Shown here: in pieces, positions 11,070-22,747 of the stretch | How the letters are laid out: each line of letters opens with the position of its first letter | Position numbering within the stretch: position 1 is the first letter of the stretch | DNA from: Hofstenia miamia | Lineage: Eukaryota > Xenacoelomorpha > Acoela | Direction: 5' to 3' | Length of the DNA: 64,000 nucleotides | NCBI GenBank assembly: GCA_004352715.1 | Contig: SCFE01000010.1 | Span: 2,543,519-2,607,518, forward strand | Translations under genes and position numbers: made by a program | The notes under the pieces: generated by a model | What the model saw: only the letters and a program-made list of their open reading frames with translations | The model's database searches: none | What the model was told of the DNA's origin: nothing

Positions 11070-14000
11070 GAGTGGGGCATTACATAATTATCTATAACAT
11101 TCTTACAAAGAAAGGATATTGGTAAAAATAAAAAAAAGTTTATGTACATATGTGGACACGATGCAATAAATGTACAATAAGTAAACAGCATTATTTGAAA
11201 AAAAATTTATTGTAGAAATGGTCAATGAAAGATTTGAAATTATTACTGATGCTGACATAGAAAACTAAATAAAATAATATTTAGTTGTCTATGATACTAA
11301 AGTGCATTTCTGTGCCATTGTAAATAAAATATTATTGTTTAATTTAGTGAGTGACATCTAAGGGCTGAACAGAAGTTATTTTATGTCTTTATACTATTCA
11401 GTTTGTGAATTAAAAGTGTTTTTTCAGTAATAAAAACCATTATCCCAAAATTATTATTTTTTATTAATATTGCATTTTCGCTGCATAGATGCTAGCGAAA
11501 TTGTTTTCAAAAGAAAACCTCATTAAATTTTAAATTTACCAAATAAATGATTTTTGTAATTTACTAAAAAGCCAAGAAGTCGTACTAGTCAAATATGCTT
11601 CTATTAACTAAATATCACAAGAAAATATTCCAAATAGAAATTGACTTGCTGAGGACACATCACTAAAACACCTTCTGGCACTCTTGCCTGAAACAATATA
11701 AAAATCATATGTTATCACAATCAGTTGGTGAAAGAATTCTGCGCATTTAACAGAATTAATGTCTGCTGCTAGGAGAATTTCTTGCCTTTATCTACTGACA
11801 GATTTTAAATTTATGTCATCTTCGATTATTTCTCATTTTCATCATTATTATGAAAATATAAATGTCAACAAAAAGAATCTTTTTTATTATTGTTAAAAAC
11901 AATGTTTAATAACTTGTTGTAAATTATATGTAAACTCTTTTGTTGTGTTTATCAAGCAGAAAACACACGATGTATTTATGCTAGCAATATGGGACACTGC
12001 ACATCGATCTAGAAATTGTTCATTAGATTCTGTAGTATTTTATTTTGGACATCCATTTTCTTAGTTGATCTAGGAGTGCTTTTCATTGCAATGCTAAATG
12101 GAATTTCAATTAATTGTGTGTGTTTAGTAATAAAAAATATTACCTACGATAATTTTTCTCACTAGTTTTCATCAAGTTTCGAAGATTAATGATGTAAGTC
12201 AAGCATTCAAACTGTGTGTTCAAGTTCATTACGAAATTGAAATACCCTCATCACATTAGAATACTACCCGATTTTGTCAGAGGAACTAACTTTATAGGCG
12301 ATCACGTTATAGCAGAAGATAGTTAAATTAAGCACGGAAGAAATTTTATTATTCATCATATAAGTTGAAATCAATCAAAAGTGTGCAAATTTACTCAGAT
12401 TGCTACGGTCAAGAAAACAAAGGGAGTCATACTACGGCCTAAATGATCATCCTGCAACTCAAATTATAGTCAAAAAAAGTTTCCCATTAATTTTCATTTA
12501 ACAAATTTATGCTTCTATATTGTAGCCTATAGTCTAAGTAAATATGAAAATAGTAATTTTTCAAAACCAATTGCATTTTTTCTTTATGCTACAACAGGAT
12601 CCTCAACAAATGTGTAGATGAATTTAGCAAAAGTAAATGTAAACGAAATGGCAGTAAAAAATGACCGCATCATTTGCGGAGTAGGAAAAGATGTTTATTG
12701 TAATCCAAAATTGATAAATGTTTTTGAATTTAGTTGATTTTTGAATAAATTTGATTTTGTTTCCTTTAAAAATTCATTAGGTAAGTGGTCATCATATTTC
12801 TCTCAGGTTTGACACCTTTATTATATGAATGTAGTTAATTTGCTACACTAATATATACATTTAGTACCTACGTATTTTTTAATTAGGCAGAAGTAGCACA
12901 AAATAAAGTAACACTATCAAAATCCTATTCTATGTGTATGTTAAACAATAACATTCAAAATCAAATTTGATGTGATTGGATCTTCTTCACTATTATTTTT
13001 GAAATTAATATTTACTTTTTTTCATTTAAATTCAGATTACAAGAAAGAGCTGATACAACTATTTAAATTTATTGTTGTCAAAAACTTCTGAATTTTAAGA
13101 TGTCGACGAGGAGTTATCATCATTTGCACTTAAAGATTGGGTGCATCGCCTTTTAAAAATTTCAAGTCAAAGAAATTGTGATTTATTCAGAATTTATGTG
13201 CACAATGTGAGCTTTAATTTTTACGAAAATTAAAATCGTGTGTCATTTACCCGAAAATATCATGTTACATATTTTACAAGCTCCGCATAAATTCGTATTT
13301 ACCGATTTTATCTTTACATATTTAATAACATTAGCCATAATGTACATAAAGAATATTATATTTTATAATGAGGAGCAAACAAATAAAACCACAAATTATG
13401 TACGGGTACGAAGGCATAAGCCCATGTCTTAGCACCTATCTTCATTATTGCATGAGCTGCCCTGCTCCATAGATGTGTCGATGCAAAAACCTCTCAAAAT
13501 TTTTTAACAGGCTTGAATATATAATTATTCAAAGTAACACTAGTGGATATAGGATTAAGAAAGGCCGTCTAAAACTAAGTTCTTGAATCGTTCTAAATGC
13601 GCTTAATATTGTGATTTTATCTTTAATAAAGTAGGGCAGGCGCTACATTATCGTGGCGTACATAAGGAATAAATTAGCAGAATTTTATCACTCCTTGCTA
13701 TCTTTTCTAATTCTTCCTAATCACAAAATTTCTTGCAATTTTCAAAAAATTTTCAATATCAATGCAACACGAAGCACGCGATTTGAAGTTATGCATAATT
13801 TAATATTTAATGGGAAATATTTTTTTATAATATATATGTATAATCAAAGAAACACCAAATGTCAATCTTGAAGGCAAAGGTGATAACCACGTAACAAGCC
13901 TTTATAATTGTACCTATTGTTCTTTGATCGAACATGTATTAAGATCTGTTTTCTTTGATTTGTCACCCGATTTGAGTTATACCGGGTTGACTTCCCTTTA

Positions 14001-14435
14001 ATAGGAACAGGGACTTAGTGTATAAATTCTTTAGTGCTAGACTTTGTTTTTTGCTGTTACTATAGAACCGCTTTTAGAATAGAGCCATTGGCTGATTTTC
14101 AAAACAGAAATCATCACTATGCAACTTGATCGACTTAGGTAATTAATCAATGACAGGGACACCTACTAATGTAAAGATAATTAACTAAATAATGCTTATA
14201 GAGTGGTACATATGAAGTCTCAGTAAGAAAACCACTGAAGTTCTCAAAGTCTTAGTTTCTATCTCATGTAGGCAACAATAAATTTTTATTATCTCCTCAC
14301 CGTTTATACAATCGATGCATGTAGAAACATAAAAGCCCTGTTAGGCATAGTATATTTGAAAAGTTTAATTTGTTAGATGTACCTGAAATTGATGTTGCAT
14401 TGTCAAAGGCTATCTACTAACCGTAACGTCGGTTC
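11070..14435. other. AT-rich stretch, no gene recognised
   Basis: More than 3 kb of AT-rich sequence. The short ORFs (for example 13238-13432 and 13653-13871) carry no motif. I found no paired terminal repeats or tandem arrays, although very diverged elements could be missed by eye. Confidence 0.5.
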
Positions 14436-14439
14436 GGTT

Positions 14440-14545
14440 TCCCTAACATAAGGCAAGATTCGAGCGCTTCCTGGTAAGCTGCTTGCCATTCAAGTTGGCA
14501 TTAGGTAGACCACTCGAACCCTCTGCGAAAGACGTAAGCTTAATT
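14440..14545 (-). repeat. Possible SINE-like repeat, copy 2
   Basis: The minus strand carries 'GTCTTTCGCAGAGGGTTCGA' followed by GTGG. This resembles the minus strand at 15970-15995 ('GTCTTTGCGCGAAGGCTTCA') and includes a B-box-like 'GGTTCGA'. GC content is above the neighbourhood. The alignment is short, so this is tentative. Confidence 0.25.
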
Positions 14546-14659
14546 AATATGCATGTTAAAGTATATACAAACCATTCCTACACTTCCTACAACACAAATC
14601 TAAAAGGGTTAATATGTGCAAACGAGAAATTATTAAGTTCGAACTAAAATGTATTAAAC

Positions 14660-15064
14660 CAGTAATTCTCAACCTTTTTTACCATGCATTTTTTCTCTAA
14701 ATTTTTAGATGGACCCCCTCCCCAAAGAAATCATTAATAAAATAGTAAGGGAATTAATATATTAAAGATATAGTAAATTAAATCATTATGCTTTGTTTTG
14801 AAGGAAAATGTTTTTTTCTTCTACTTAATTATTGCTATAAAAAATAAAACAGCTGCGTGAATATTTTTACTTTTAGTATTTTAAAATAGTGCAAATTTCT
14901 GTGTAAATTTCATTCTCAGTAATGAAAAACCGTTCTGAATTAGAGTTGCTCTTTGGACCACCAAAATGTCACAGTGGACCACCAATTCGCTATTTTTTGT
15001 GTGTGGATCCCAGTACATTTACATTGCCCATAGGGTCCATGTGGACTTTGGTTGAAAACCACTG
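14660..15064. mobile_element. hAT MITE, CAGTxxTTCTCAACC ends
   Basis: The left end is 'CAGTAATTCTCAACCTTTTT' and the right end on the minus strand is 'CAGTGGTTTTCAACC'. The 8-bp flanks are 'tattaaac' (14652-14659) and 'tattcaac' (15065-15072), 7 of 8 identical. This terminal sequence is a well-known hAT form. The interior has short repeated 'tggaccacca' phrases on the plus strand near the right end and no transposase motif. Confidence 0.9.
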
Positions 15065-15072
15065 TATTCAAC

Positions 15073-15890
15073 TAATAACACCCTTGCGCTGTTTTATATA
15101 CAAATTTGCAATACCTGCTTGCGTGATACATTCAATTATATCCTGTTTTTTTATTTTGTCGCCTTTTTAATACATTGTAAAAGTAAGTATTAAACAATTA
15201 TTATTTTATTTACTGTACTTTTCGGGAATAGTATGTTAGTAATTCACAAACGAGATCTTACAGCAATAATTTGCCGGAATTTCATACTTACAATAAATAA
15301 GCATGCCTCAATGATTCCTTTTTAACCAAGTGAAAGCTATTGGCCGCAAACTGAGATTTCAGATATTTCAGCAAAAGCAGAAAAGACCAAAGAAAGCTCA
15401 ACATTTCTTCGAAAAACTTAGGTGCCAAATTCCGCTTTGAAAATCACTTATTTTATAAATGTCTATTTTTCAAGATTCCTGACTTGCGTACACCCGAAAA
15501 CCTGCCCTTGTTTGGATTTTTGAGATCATATTTTACATAGAATTATTAAATAAATGTTGGCCTTTTTCTAGTAGCTTGAGCGATGAAATATATGTAAAAA
15601 AACCATATTAAATATGAAAATTCAGCACGAATTTGTAAAGGTAACTAATAGGCTTGGAGAAAAGTGTTTGAAAATGTGGGAAAACAGTTTGTTTTTTTCA
15701 AAAAACAGCAAACAATTAAATAATCACTGAGCACCACTCAAATTATTCCCAAAATTAAGGAAAATATAATCATGGTTTCTAAATCTAAATGAAAGTTCAG
15801 ACACTATTCTATTGCGTTGTTTTTTCAGAATTATGAACAGTGGAAATAAGTGATAGGAAATCATTATAGATTTTTAAATTTCTTTATATG
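15073..15890. other. No gene recognised
   Basis: AT-rich sequence without recognisable coding or repeat structure. Confidence 0.5.
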
Positions 15891-15894
15891 CAGA

Positions 15895-15990
15895 TAGACG
15901 TCCCAAGCACATTGAAGTGTGCCATGCAGAAAGTCAGAGGCTGCAGCGTGAAAGGCACCCTGTTGAAGCCTTCGCGCAAAGACTGTGGTT
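15895..15990 (-). repeat. SINE-like short repeat, copy 3
   Basis: On the minus strand this shares the 'CCTCTGACTTT' core and flanking GC-rich arms with 4385-4480, and its first part with 14440-14545. The three short, GC-richer islands in AT-rich DNA are best explained as diverged copies of one short interspersed family. No A-tail or target duplication could be defined. Confidence 0.35.
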
Positions 15991-16261
15991 TTAAAACGTA
16001 AATAAAAGACATGATACTTCTTATTCTGTGGTGAATTCTGATTTTGCATATCTTTATTAGTATGTGAACTTTTAAATTCCAAAGTTGCTCAAGGTCAGTA
16101 ATACTAAATATTTTACATGATCTCATATAAAAAATTTTCGAACGTCTTGCCCCACCTCCTGATTTTTGGGTTTTGACGCCACTGTTCTGAATATTTCAAA
16201 ATCGTTCTGTTTGTAATATCAGTACCATTTCATATTACATAAATATTTTCTTGTATTTTCA

Positions 16262-16373
16262 ACTTGCAATTTGGTATTAATTTTGCTAAATATTAGAAAT
16301 CACTTTATTAAATTGTTATTACCACATGTCATCATTATTCACAATATTTTACATAATGGCCATTATAGCCACA
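16262..16373 (+). repeat. Interspersed repeat, copy 2 (pair with 484-605)
   Basis: Diverged second copy of the repeat at 484-605, in the same orientation. The clearest shared end is 'attttacataatggccattat'. Confidence 0.45.
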
Positions 16374-16499
16374 ATGCACGGACGCTTTTTAAAATAGTGT
16401 TGCCAATCACTAATCCGGCAATCAGTAATCTTGATCAATCATGTTCATTTAAGAGATCAGAAGAGTTTTTGAAGAATTTCAATGATTGATAAGTTCGTT

Positions 16500-17939
16500 G
16501 ACTAATTTAATATGTGTACCTACATATATGCAGTCGGTCTCACTTTATTAGTCACCCTCATAATTTAACTATTTTTTCTATTTTTCAACGGTTTTTATAT
16601 ATAAACAATGTATTTTTAATTATCATTTATATTTAATTCAAATCCTGTTTGGTGGTATTTGCCTTATGTTGTTAAATGGGCCTCCCCTAAAAAATTTTGT
16701 ACCCCTGCCGCTTCTCCACTGCTGTTGTAATTTAGCTACAGTCAATATTTGTGTGGAGATATTTCATTGACGGCAAGAATTGAATTTCAATATGGTTCTT
16801 GCATCCATTAGATAAGGCTATCGCTTTTCAATAAACCTTATTCTACCGGATAAAGTTATGCAATGCCAATGTTAAATCCGTTTTAATATCTTTGTAGTTA
16901 AAATATATGTAAGCATTTTAATAATATTTAATTAATATTAGTGTTTTATAAAATGAAGTGTTCAGGAAGAACAAGGACGAGAATACCAAGTCTCACATAC
17001 CATGTGAAATATATAAAGAAAAAATTTGAAATTGCATTTTTGATTTTCCGTTGAACGATAGAAATAAATAGAGAATTTATTGTTAATAGCATATAAGGTG
17101 TCACATTATATTGTAATTTCCAGTTTATTCAATTGGATTTCAAATAGTCAAATCCATTCTTTTGAGTTGTCACTGCTACTCCACTGTTTTATGATTGATA
17201 GATTCATGCACTTTGCAAAGGTCCCTCAAAAAATATAAATATGCAATTAAATGCCTCAAACAATTATATACCAGAAGCGTATGGATCAGCACTTGGTGCA
17301 TTATAAAGCACCCATTTCAGGAATGTAGCTTAATAAAAATGTACAAATATACGATAAAAGAAAGAAAATTTCAAAAAAGATTCTTGATTCAGTATATGGC
17401 AGGGGAAACGAGATATCCTTATTTAATGCTACAAACTACTATAGAAAACAACCTAAAAGAAATGCCGATTTAAAAACTTTGATAGCTAATTTGTTAAATA
17501 TGCTGATAATTTATTCTCCCTTATTCCAAAATAAAACCATAATATTTTTCAGAATTTGAATAAATTCAAGAATTGTCATTAAACCAATTACTCAAACTAA
17601 ATTCCACTAAATCCAAAACTGATGACTTTCGGATATAAATAGATTAACTACATATCTTCTTTCTGGTTACTTAGAGAATACCATCCATTTACAAATTGTT
17701 TGGCATACGAATGGGTCTGAATCACAAAGTGGGACAAACACATAGATAATATTCTTTTGTTAGAGCAGCCACAGAACTATATTTATTATGTCTTTAATTA
17801 TCGAGGTCTTCTAAGCTACTATGCTAAGTGTATTTAATTCAGACTTGGAGACAGCTCAAAATTTCAAGGACGGTGATGCTCTTGGTCGCAACAGCTAATA
17901 TCGGTCGGTGTTTGGTCGATAGATTAATTTGCATTTATA
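16500..17939. other. No gene recognised
   Basis: AT-rich. A lone hAT-like right end may lie at 16708-16721 ('ccgcttctccactg'), but it has no partner. The ORF at 17195-17473 has no family motif. Confidence 0.45.
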
Positions 17940-17947
17940 TATATTAA

Positions 17948-18888
17948 CAGTGGCGGCTATGGGTGGGCAAGGTGGACTTGATCCACTTTGAAAAATACTA
18001 TATTAAATGGCAATCAATACTAATTTATTACCCTAATTTTGAATTAAATAAACAGAGTATGATATTACAAAAATAATGTAGCTAGTTTACCTAAAATCGA
18101 AATATATTAACAGATAAAAACAAATTTACAGCAATAAGTACAATTTGTAATGCAATCTTTTGCGACTTGGCGTTGAGCTCCAAATTTACAATTTATCCAA
18201 TCAGAATTGTTCATCAGAAGGCGGACCAAATTGCCTCCATCCACCTTTCTCTTAAACAATACGTATGCAATATTCAAAACCAACGGCCAATCAAAAACTG
18301 AGCACGTTTGCAAAGGTGGAATAACATGAAATAGTACACCTTTCGAGCAACAAGTGTTCGGAATTACTGTACTGAAATAATGCCTACAATAGGTGTTGTG
18401 AGCCGTGAGACCAACTTTATCTCAGTTTAACCATTCTAATGGCACTTAAATAGCCTCACGCATCTCCTCGAAGCTGGCCAATTTTTTAAAATTAATCTAT
18501 TTTTCGATTTTTACATACAGACTCTCTAAAAATTTTCAAAATCGAAAAAATATTTTTTTCTAGATTTACCAATGAAAAATCAAAAGATGCAACAACTTTG
18601 AAGATAGGATAGAAACTGACCAAGTTATATGGCTTACTAAAAATAGCCTACTTTGTAAAAAATTTCCATATCTTAGAGGTTTTTTTATGTTCAGCCCATT
18701 CAATGGTATAGCTACAATTTTAACGTTAAGACAACTTGAGCTTGTGTTACTCTATCAAACAGTATATAGTATGCTAAGATACACCCTTTTTACGATTTTA
18801 TCAAAATACTGATAAATACCTATTGATTAATTTAACCTTCTACATGTAGTGTGGTCCAACCTGCACATAATGCCACACGCCGCCACTG
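17948..18888. mobile_element. hAT non-autonomous element (CAGTGGCGG ends)
   Basis: The left end 'CAGTGGCGGCTATGGGTGGG' and the right end 'CCGCCACTG' form terminal inverted repeats. The flanks are 8-bp duplications 'tatattaa' (17940-17947) and 'tatattac' (18889-18896), 7 of 8 identical. The 941-bp interior has no readable transposase. A short minus-strand ORF (18313-18107) ending in 'FVFIC' shows no hAT motif. Likely an internally deleted hAT derivative. Confidence 0.9.
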
Positions 18889-18937
18889 TATATTACATGC
18901 ACCAGCTTGTACAAATTGCCAGTATCAAATAGAAAAC

Positions 18938-19441
18938 GGAACATCTTAATGTTCCACTATTATTATTTACTCCACTTTAGGGGGTTTGTTGCAAAATAAT
19001 TTCTAAAAATGAAAATTTTCTACATGTAAACATATTGACCTAACTTTATTTACATTTCCCTCTGGCAGCGATTCTAAAATGAAACATAGAGCGGTGTAAG
19101 ACTGCCCAGTTACTTGAATTTCTCATATCATCACTATTTAATTGACTTATTAGGTGGAGGGTTCAATTTATACCATATATCTCTGTGCCAATATTCTCTT
19201 TGTGATGATGGCGTTTTTAGATTCCGTTTACCATAACAAGCAAACTGTTCTTTTTTTAATGTAAACGGCAACTCAACATAGTCAATTCTAAAAACGGCTG
19301 AGCATTTACTTATAAGATATTTGGGGTTAACATAAATATGATTGAACTTCAAAAAATGTTTTTAAAACTAATCCCCTTAGTATAATTTACCAAATATTTT
19401 GAAAGTTATTCAAGTTTTAAATGTGAAACATTAAGATGTTC

Positions 19442-19442
<1 letters not shown>
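18938..19442 (-). repeat. Inverted-repeat element of unknown family, copy A
   Basis: The outer ends are inverted copies of 'GGAACATCTTAATGTTYC' (18938-18955 on plus, 19442-19425 on minus); each end is itself almost palindromic. Read on the minus strand from 19442, the sequence is shared with 54701-54985 over most of the latter's length. It contains a short ORF whose amino acid sequence is better kept than the surrounding DNA appears to be. I do not recognise the family. The ends suggest a DNA transposon or foldback element that carries, or captured, coding sequence. Confidence 0.6.
19134..19352 (-). CDS. Short ORF shared by two repeat copies, unknown
   Basis: A 72-residue ORF whose middle reads 'DYVELPFTLKKEQFACYGKR' followed by 'NLKTPSSQ'. 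The copy at 54847-54970 keeps the same stretch with L-to-M, L-to-I and R-to-W changes. There is no signal peptide or membrane segment. The substitutions seen are mostly conservative, which hints at past coding function. It may be an exon of a captured gene or the remnant of an element-encoded protein; I cannot name it. Four bases of ORF separate it from no obvious partner, and no promoter was seen. Confidence 0.35.
   Translation of the reverse strand: MKFNHIYVNPKYLISKCSAVFRIDYVELPFTLKKEQFACYGKRNLKTPSSQREYWHRDIWYKLNPPPNKSIK

Positions 19443-19446
<4 letters not shown>

Positions 19447-19478
<32 letters not shown>
19447..19478. repeat. (TA)n microsatellite
   Basis: About 16 TA units directly abutting the end of inverted-repeat copy A. 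Confidence 0.98.
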
Positions 19479-19479
<1 letters not shown>

Positions 19480-19984
19480 ACGTTCCTTTTCGCTAACCTC
19501 AACATATAATCATATAATTACCTCTCTAGCAAGATGTCTTAATTTCTCAAATCCCAATTGCATTTGAATTTGTTCGTAAATGAAAATCTTTCCAATGTGA
19601 TTGGAGAATACTTTCTAATAATTTAAAATACAAGCATTCGAATTTCTTATGATAATGAATTTTCTTAAATTTAATGTGTAAATTATGGAGATAAGTGTTC
19701 CTTACAATAAACACAACTTCTGTTTATGTTATTAGGCAGTTCCCCTAAAAATACGAATTCAAAAAGCAGAACAACTAAATTTATAGAAAAATTTTCAAAA
19801 AGTTTTCTCACAAACTAGTTAAAATATCACTGCTTATTGGATAAAACAAGAAATGTTTTTTTTTAATTTGGTCGCAAAGTTGCCGGCCTTTTTCGGAAAA
19901 TCCAAAGCAGCAGTATTTGTAAAACTACTTGAAACATCAAATGATGAAATGCAGCTAAAATGTAACCAATTGCATTAAAAATAA
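19480..19984. other. No gene recognised
   Basis: AT-rich spacer between the TA run and the R4/Dong retrotransposon. Confidence 0.5.
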
Positions 19985-20009
19985 TTGACAAATCATACAC
20001 AATTCGCAT

Positions 20010-20052
20010 TCCTATTATTATTATTATTAGCATTATTATTATTATTATTATT
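20010..20052. repeat. (ATT)n / (TAA)n tail at the R4/Dong 3' end
   Basis: About 13 ATT units with one interruption. On the element's strand it is (TAA)n and directly follows the 3' end. Dong elements of silkworm are known to lie in TAA repeats, so this may be target, tail, or both. Confidence 0.9.
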
Positions 20053-21165
20053 TCTTACTTCGCACAGCTTCATGCTGGTATTCCTCTCAGCTCGGGGAAC
20101 TCACCAGTTCCCAGGGAGTCTGAGAGATTTCCTCAGGACTCTTGCTGTACCTAACAATGCTTCCTTCTGTGCTACCGCTCCTCCCCACTTTGGTACTCCC
20201 AACTCCTCCAAGTATCTCTTATGCTTTTTACTCACTGCTCCTAGTGCGGCTACTACTACCGGGATTACTTCAACCTTCCTTAACTTCCACAGCCTTTATA
20301 TTTCCTCTGCCAACTCTCTGTACTTGTTTATCTTCTCTTTCTCCTTGCTTTCTACATTTCTGTCCTTTGGTACTGCTATGTCTATCACTGTTCCTAATCT
20401 TTTCTCTTTGTCTACCACTACTATCATATTACTATGTTTGGCCTCCGTGCTTCTATCACCTTGCTTGTCTGTATGTTGAAGTCCCACAGTATCTTAACCT
20501 TCTCATTTTGTATGACGCGCTGTGGCTTGTGCTCATACCACTTGTTTCCTGCTTCTAACCCATGCTGCCTGCTCAAACTCCAGTGTACCATTCTTCCCAC
20601 CTTGTCATGCCTGAGCTTATACTCATTCTCTCTCACACCCTGCTATCAGATGATCTACTGCCTCCACCTCTTTCTTACATAGCCTACACTTATCACTTAC
20701 TTCTACTCTTCTGTCTATATGCTTCTTCACCCAGTTTGTTCTTATTGCTTGCTCTTGTGCTGCCATTATCAGTGCTTCTGTTTCTCTCTTCAGTCCTGAC
20801 TTCTTTAACCACTTGTTGCTCTCTTTGTCACACATTTCTGTGTTCCTCCAGTATTCTCAATGCATTGCATTCTGCCTATACCTTGTTTGTCTCTCTGATT
20901 TTATCCTACTCTGGTATACCTTCTTTCCTTCACTCTCAGTTATTATCTTCCTTAACTCCTTAGTAACCTCTAGTAGGGATCCTCTAGGTTGCTCTTCCAC
21001 ATATTCCTTTAGCCCTAGTGCTTTTGCTTCTACAGTTTCCTCCACATTTAGCAGCCCTTTCCCTCCCTTATGCCTTGCCCTGTACAGCCTATCTACATCT
21101 CCATTTAGGTTGAATGCTCTCTCTGCTGCTAGTATCTTCCTTGTCTCCCTGTCTAATTCCCTCAC
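20053..21165 (-). pseudogene. R4/Dong thumb, zinc knuckle and endonuclease
   Basis: From the 5' side: 'RELDRETRKILAAERAF' and 'VDRLYRARHKGGKGL' (thumb block typical of R2/R4 elements), an in-frame TGA near 20857, then 'CRLCKKEVEAVDHLIAGC' (C-x2-C-x8-H-x4-C knuckle). After a shift at a GAGA run comes 'KILWDFNIQTSKVIEARRP' and, after another shift, 'GTVIDIAVPKD'. These carry the acidic and Lys residues of the PD-(D/E)xK restriction-like endonuclease. The conserved tail 'EVIPVVVAALGAV' and 'LLGTARVLRKSL' follows. The nuclease makes the target nick for target-primed reverse transcription. Three or four lesions disable this copy. Confidence 0.85.
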
Positions 21166-21331
21166 ATATTACTATGTTTGGCCTCCGTGCTTCTATCACC
21201 TTGCTTGTCTGTATGTTGAAGTCCCACAGTATCTTAACCTTCTCATTTTCTATGATGCCCTGGGCTTGTGCTCATACCACTTGTCTCCTGCTTCTAACCC
21301 ATGCTGCCTGCTCAAGCTCCAATTTATCATT
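21165..21331 (-). repeat. Duplicated R4/Dong 3' block (pair with 20425-20593)
   Basis: Starts with 'catattactatgtttggcct' in both places, offset 740 bp. It encodes the same 'KWYEHKP' and 'NEKVKILWDFNIQTSKVIEA' stretch on the minus strand as the genuine copy at 20425-20593, with several differences. It is out of place in protein order. It could come from a template jump or from a second insertion that recombined. Confidence 0.85.
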
Positions 21332-21455
21332 TTTGACTCTTATATAGTGTTAGAATGCAATCATACAATGCATATTAGACGTACTTTAAAAAATACTAAT
21401 GTGTCTACAAAAAGTTCTTAGGCATTGCAATTCAGTTATAGAATCCACCCTGCCA
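21332..21455. other. Small AT-rich insertion in the R4/Dong element
   Basis: About 125 bp of AT-rich sequence unlike the surrounding element, lying between the RT frame and the duplicated 3' block. Homologous proteins run straight from 'W..NE' to 'LDRETRK', so this stretch and the adjacent duplication are foreign to the original order. No terminal repeats were evident. Confidence 0.6.
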
Positions 21456-21970
21456 CTAATATTGTGATATCATTTCATTCTTGTTCCACCTAACTATTCC
21501 TGCCGAATATCTCAACACTGGTATTGCCCACATATTAATTGCCTTTATGCTGTTCTGCCCATTCAATGCTGACTTCTGTAAGACCTTCCTTACTCTCCTC
21601 TTGTATTCTTTTCTTAACCTCGTCCTCATTTCCTCATGATCTGTTCTATCTTTCTCTATCACACCTAAGTACTTGTACCCTTCTTTGACTTCCTCAATCT
21701 TATCCCCACTGCTCGTCCACAAACCATCTCTATCTATGCACTTGCCTCTGGTCATTGTCACTGTCGCACACTTTCCTAATCCAAATTCCAACCCAAAATT
21801 TCTGCTTGCTTTCTCCAATATCTCCACTTGCTTCTGCAGCATCTTCCTTGAACTAGCATACATCTTCAGGTCGTCCATGTACCACAGGTGACTCAGTGCT
21901 CTACCATTCTTCTCCATCTTATATCCTATATCTGTCTGCTTTAACTTTTCTATGATGGGGATTAAGCTAA
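21456..21970 (-). pseudogene. R4/Dong RT catalytic half
   Basis: Continues the RT after a frameshift. 'RRGIFQ' is followed by an in-frame TGA where Gly is usual, then 'DSLPTLLL'. Then come the intact catalytic 'LWYMDDLKMYASS' (two Asp), 'GLEFGLGKCATVTM' (motif D-like) and 'YKYLGV' (motif E-like). The frame stops at 'NKNEMISQY', exactly where an insertion (about 21332-21455) and a duplicated 3' block (21165-21331) split the element before the thumb continues at 'RELDRETRKIL'. Confidence 0.85.
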
Positions 21971-22747
21971 CTACAAGCAGTAGTGTTGGTAAGCTGTCTC
22001 ATTGGAATATGCCTCGCCTAAACCTATCTCCATCTGCCACTTTCCCATCTCCCTCTCTAGAAACTCAACCCATTTCCGTGAAACTCCATTAGCCTCTAAT
22101 GTCTTCAATACCCACCTATGTGATATGCTGTCATATACCTTCCTATAGTCTATCAATGCCATTGCTAAGTTCTTCCTTCTTCTGCAATTCTCCACCACTG
22201 CCTGGTCTATCAACAACTGATCCTTGCATCCTCTTTTCTTTGTTCTACATCCCTTCTGCTCCTCTGGTATCAACCTGTTCTGTTCTAAGTAACATGCCAG
22301 CCTACTTGAAATTACAGAAGTTAGCAATTTCCACGTTTTTGGCAGACATGTTATTGGCCTGAAGTTGCTTGCCTCACTACCTTTCTTTGGGTCCTTCTGT
22401 ATCAGAAATGTCTTTCCCACTACCATCCACTCTGGACACCCACTCACCACGCACTCTTCCAATGCTTCTGCTAGTCTCTCATGAACACTTGTGAACTTCT
22501 TCAGCCAATACCCATGTACCTCATCTCTGCCTGGCGCCTTCCAATTCTTCATCTTCTTTAGAGCCTTCTTCAGCTTTGCAGTTGCTTCTTCTTCTTCTTC
22601 TTGTCTGAACTCCTTCTGCTTCTGCTCACTCTCTATCTCTGGTCCCTCACTTCCCCATAGATTCTCCCAGAACCTTACTGCATTCTCGCCTGCTCTAACT
22701 GTAGCCTTTTCTTTGTAGAATCTTCCTTCTTGGGCCTCAAACTTCAT
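21971..22747 (-). CDS. R4/Dong reverse transcriptase, N-terminal half
   Basis: Contains 'NWKAPGRDEVHGYWLKKF' (fingers, like 'KAPGPDGV'), 'SNFRPITCLPKTWKLLTSVI', 'PEEQKGCRTKKRGCKDQLLI' and motif A 'LAMALIDYRKVYDSISHRW' with its Asp kept. The frame runs about 258 residues and ends by shifting out of register just before the 'GIFQxDSLP' block, which continues in another frame. The enzyme copies element RNA at the nicked target. It starts within the 'ATGA' overlap with the Myb-containing frame, which may be a simple frameshift. Confidence 0.85.
   Translation of the reverse strand: MKFEAQEGRFYKEKATVRAGENAVRFWENLWGSEGPEIESEQKQKEFRQEEEEEATAKLKKALKKMKNWKAPGRDEVHGYWLKKFTSVHERLAEALEECVVSGCPEWMVVGKTFLIQKDPKKGSEASNFRPITCLPKTWKLLTSVISSRLACYLEQNRLIPEEQKGCRTKKRGCKDQLLIDQAVVENCRRRKNLAMALIDYRKVYDSISHRWVLKTLEANGVSRKWVEFLEREMGKWQMEIGLGEAYSNETAYQHYCL

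Noticed and set aside
16130-16730. Two lone hAT-like right ends ('gacgccactg' at 16175-16184 and 'ccgcttctccactg' at 16708-16721)
   Set aside because: No matching left ends or 8-bp duplications could be found, so an element was not called.
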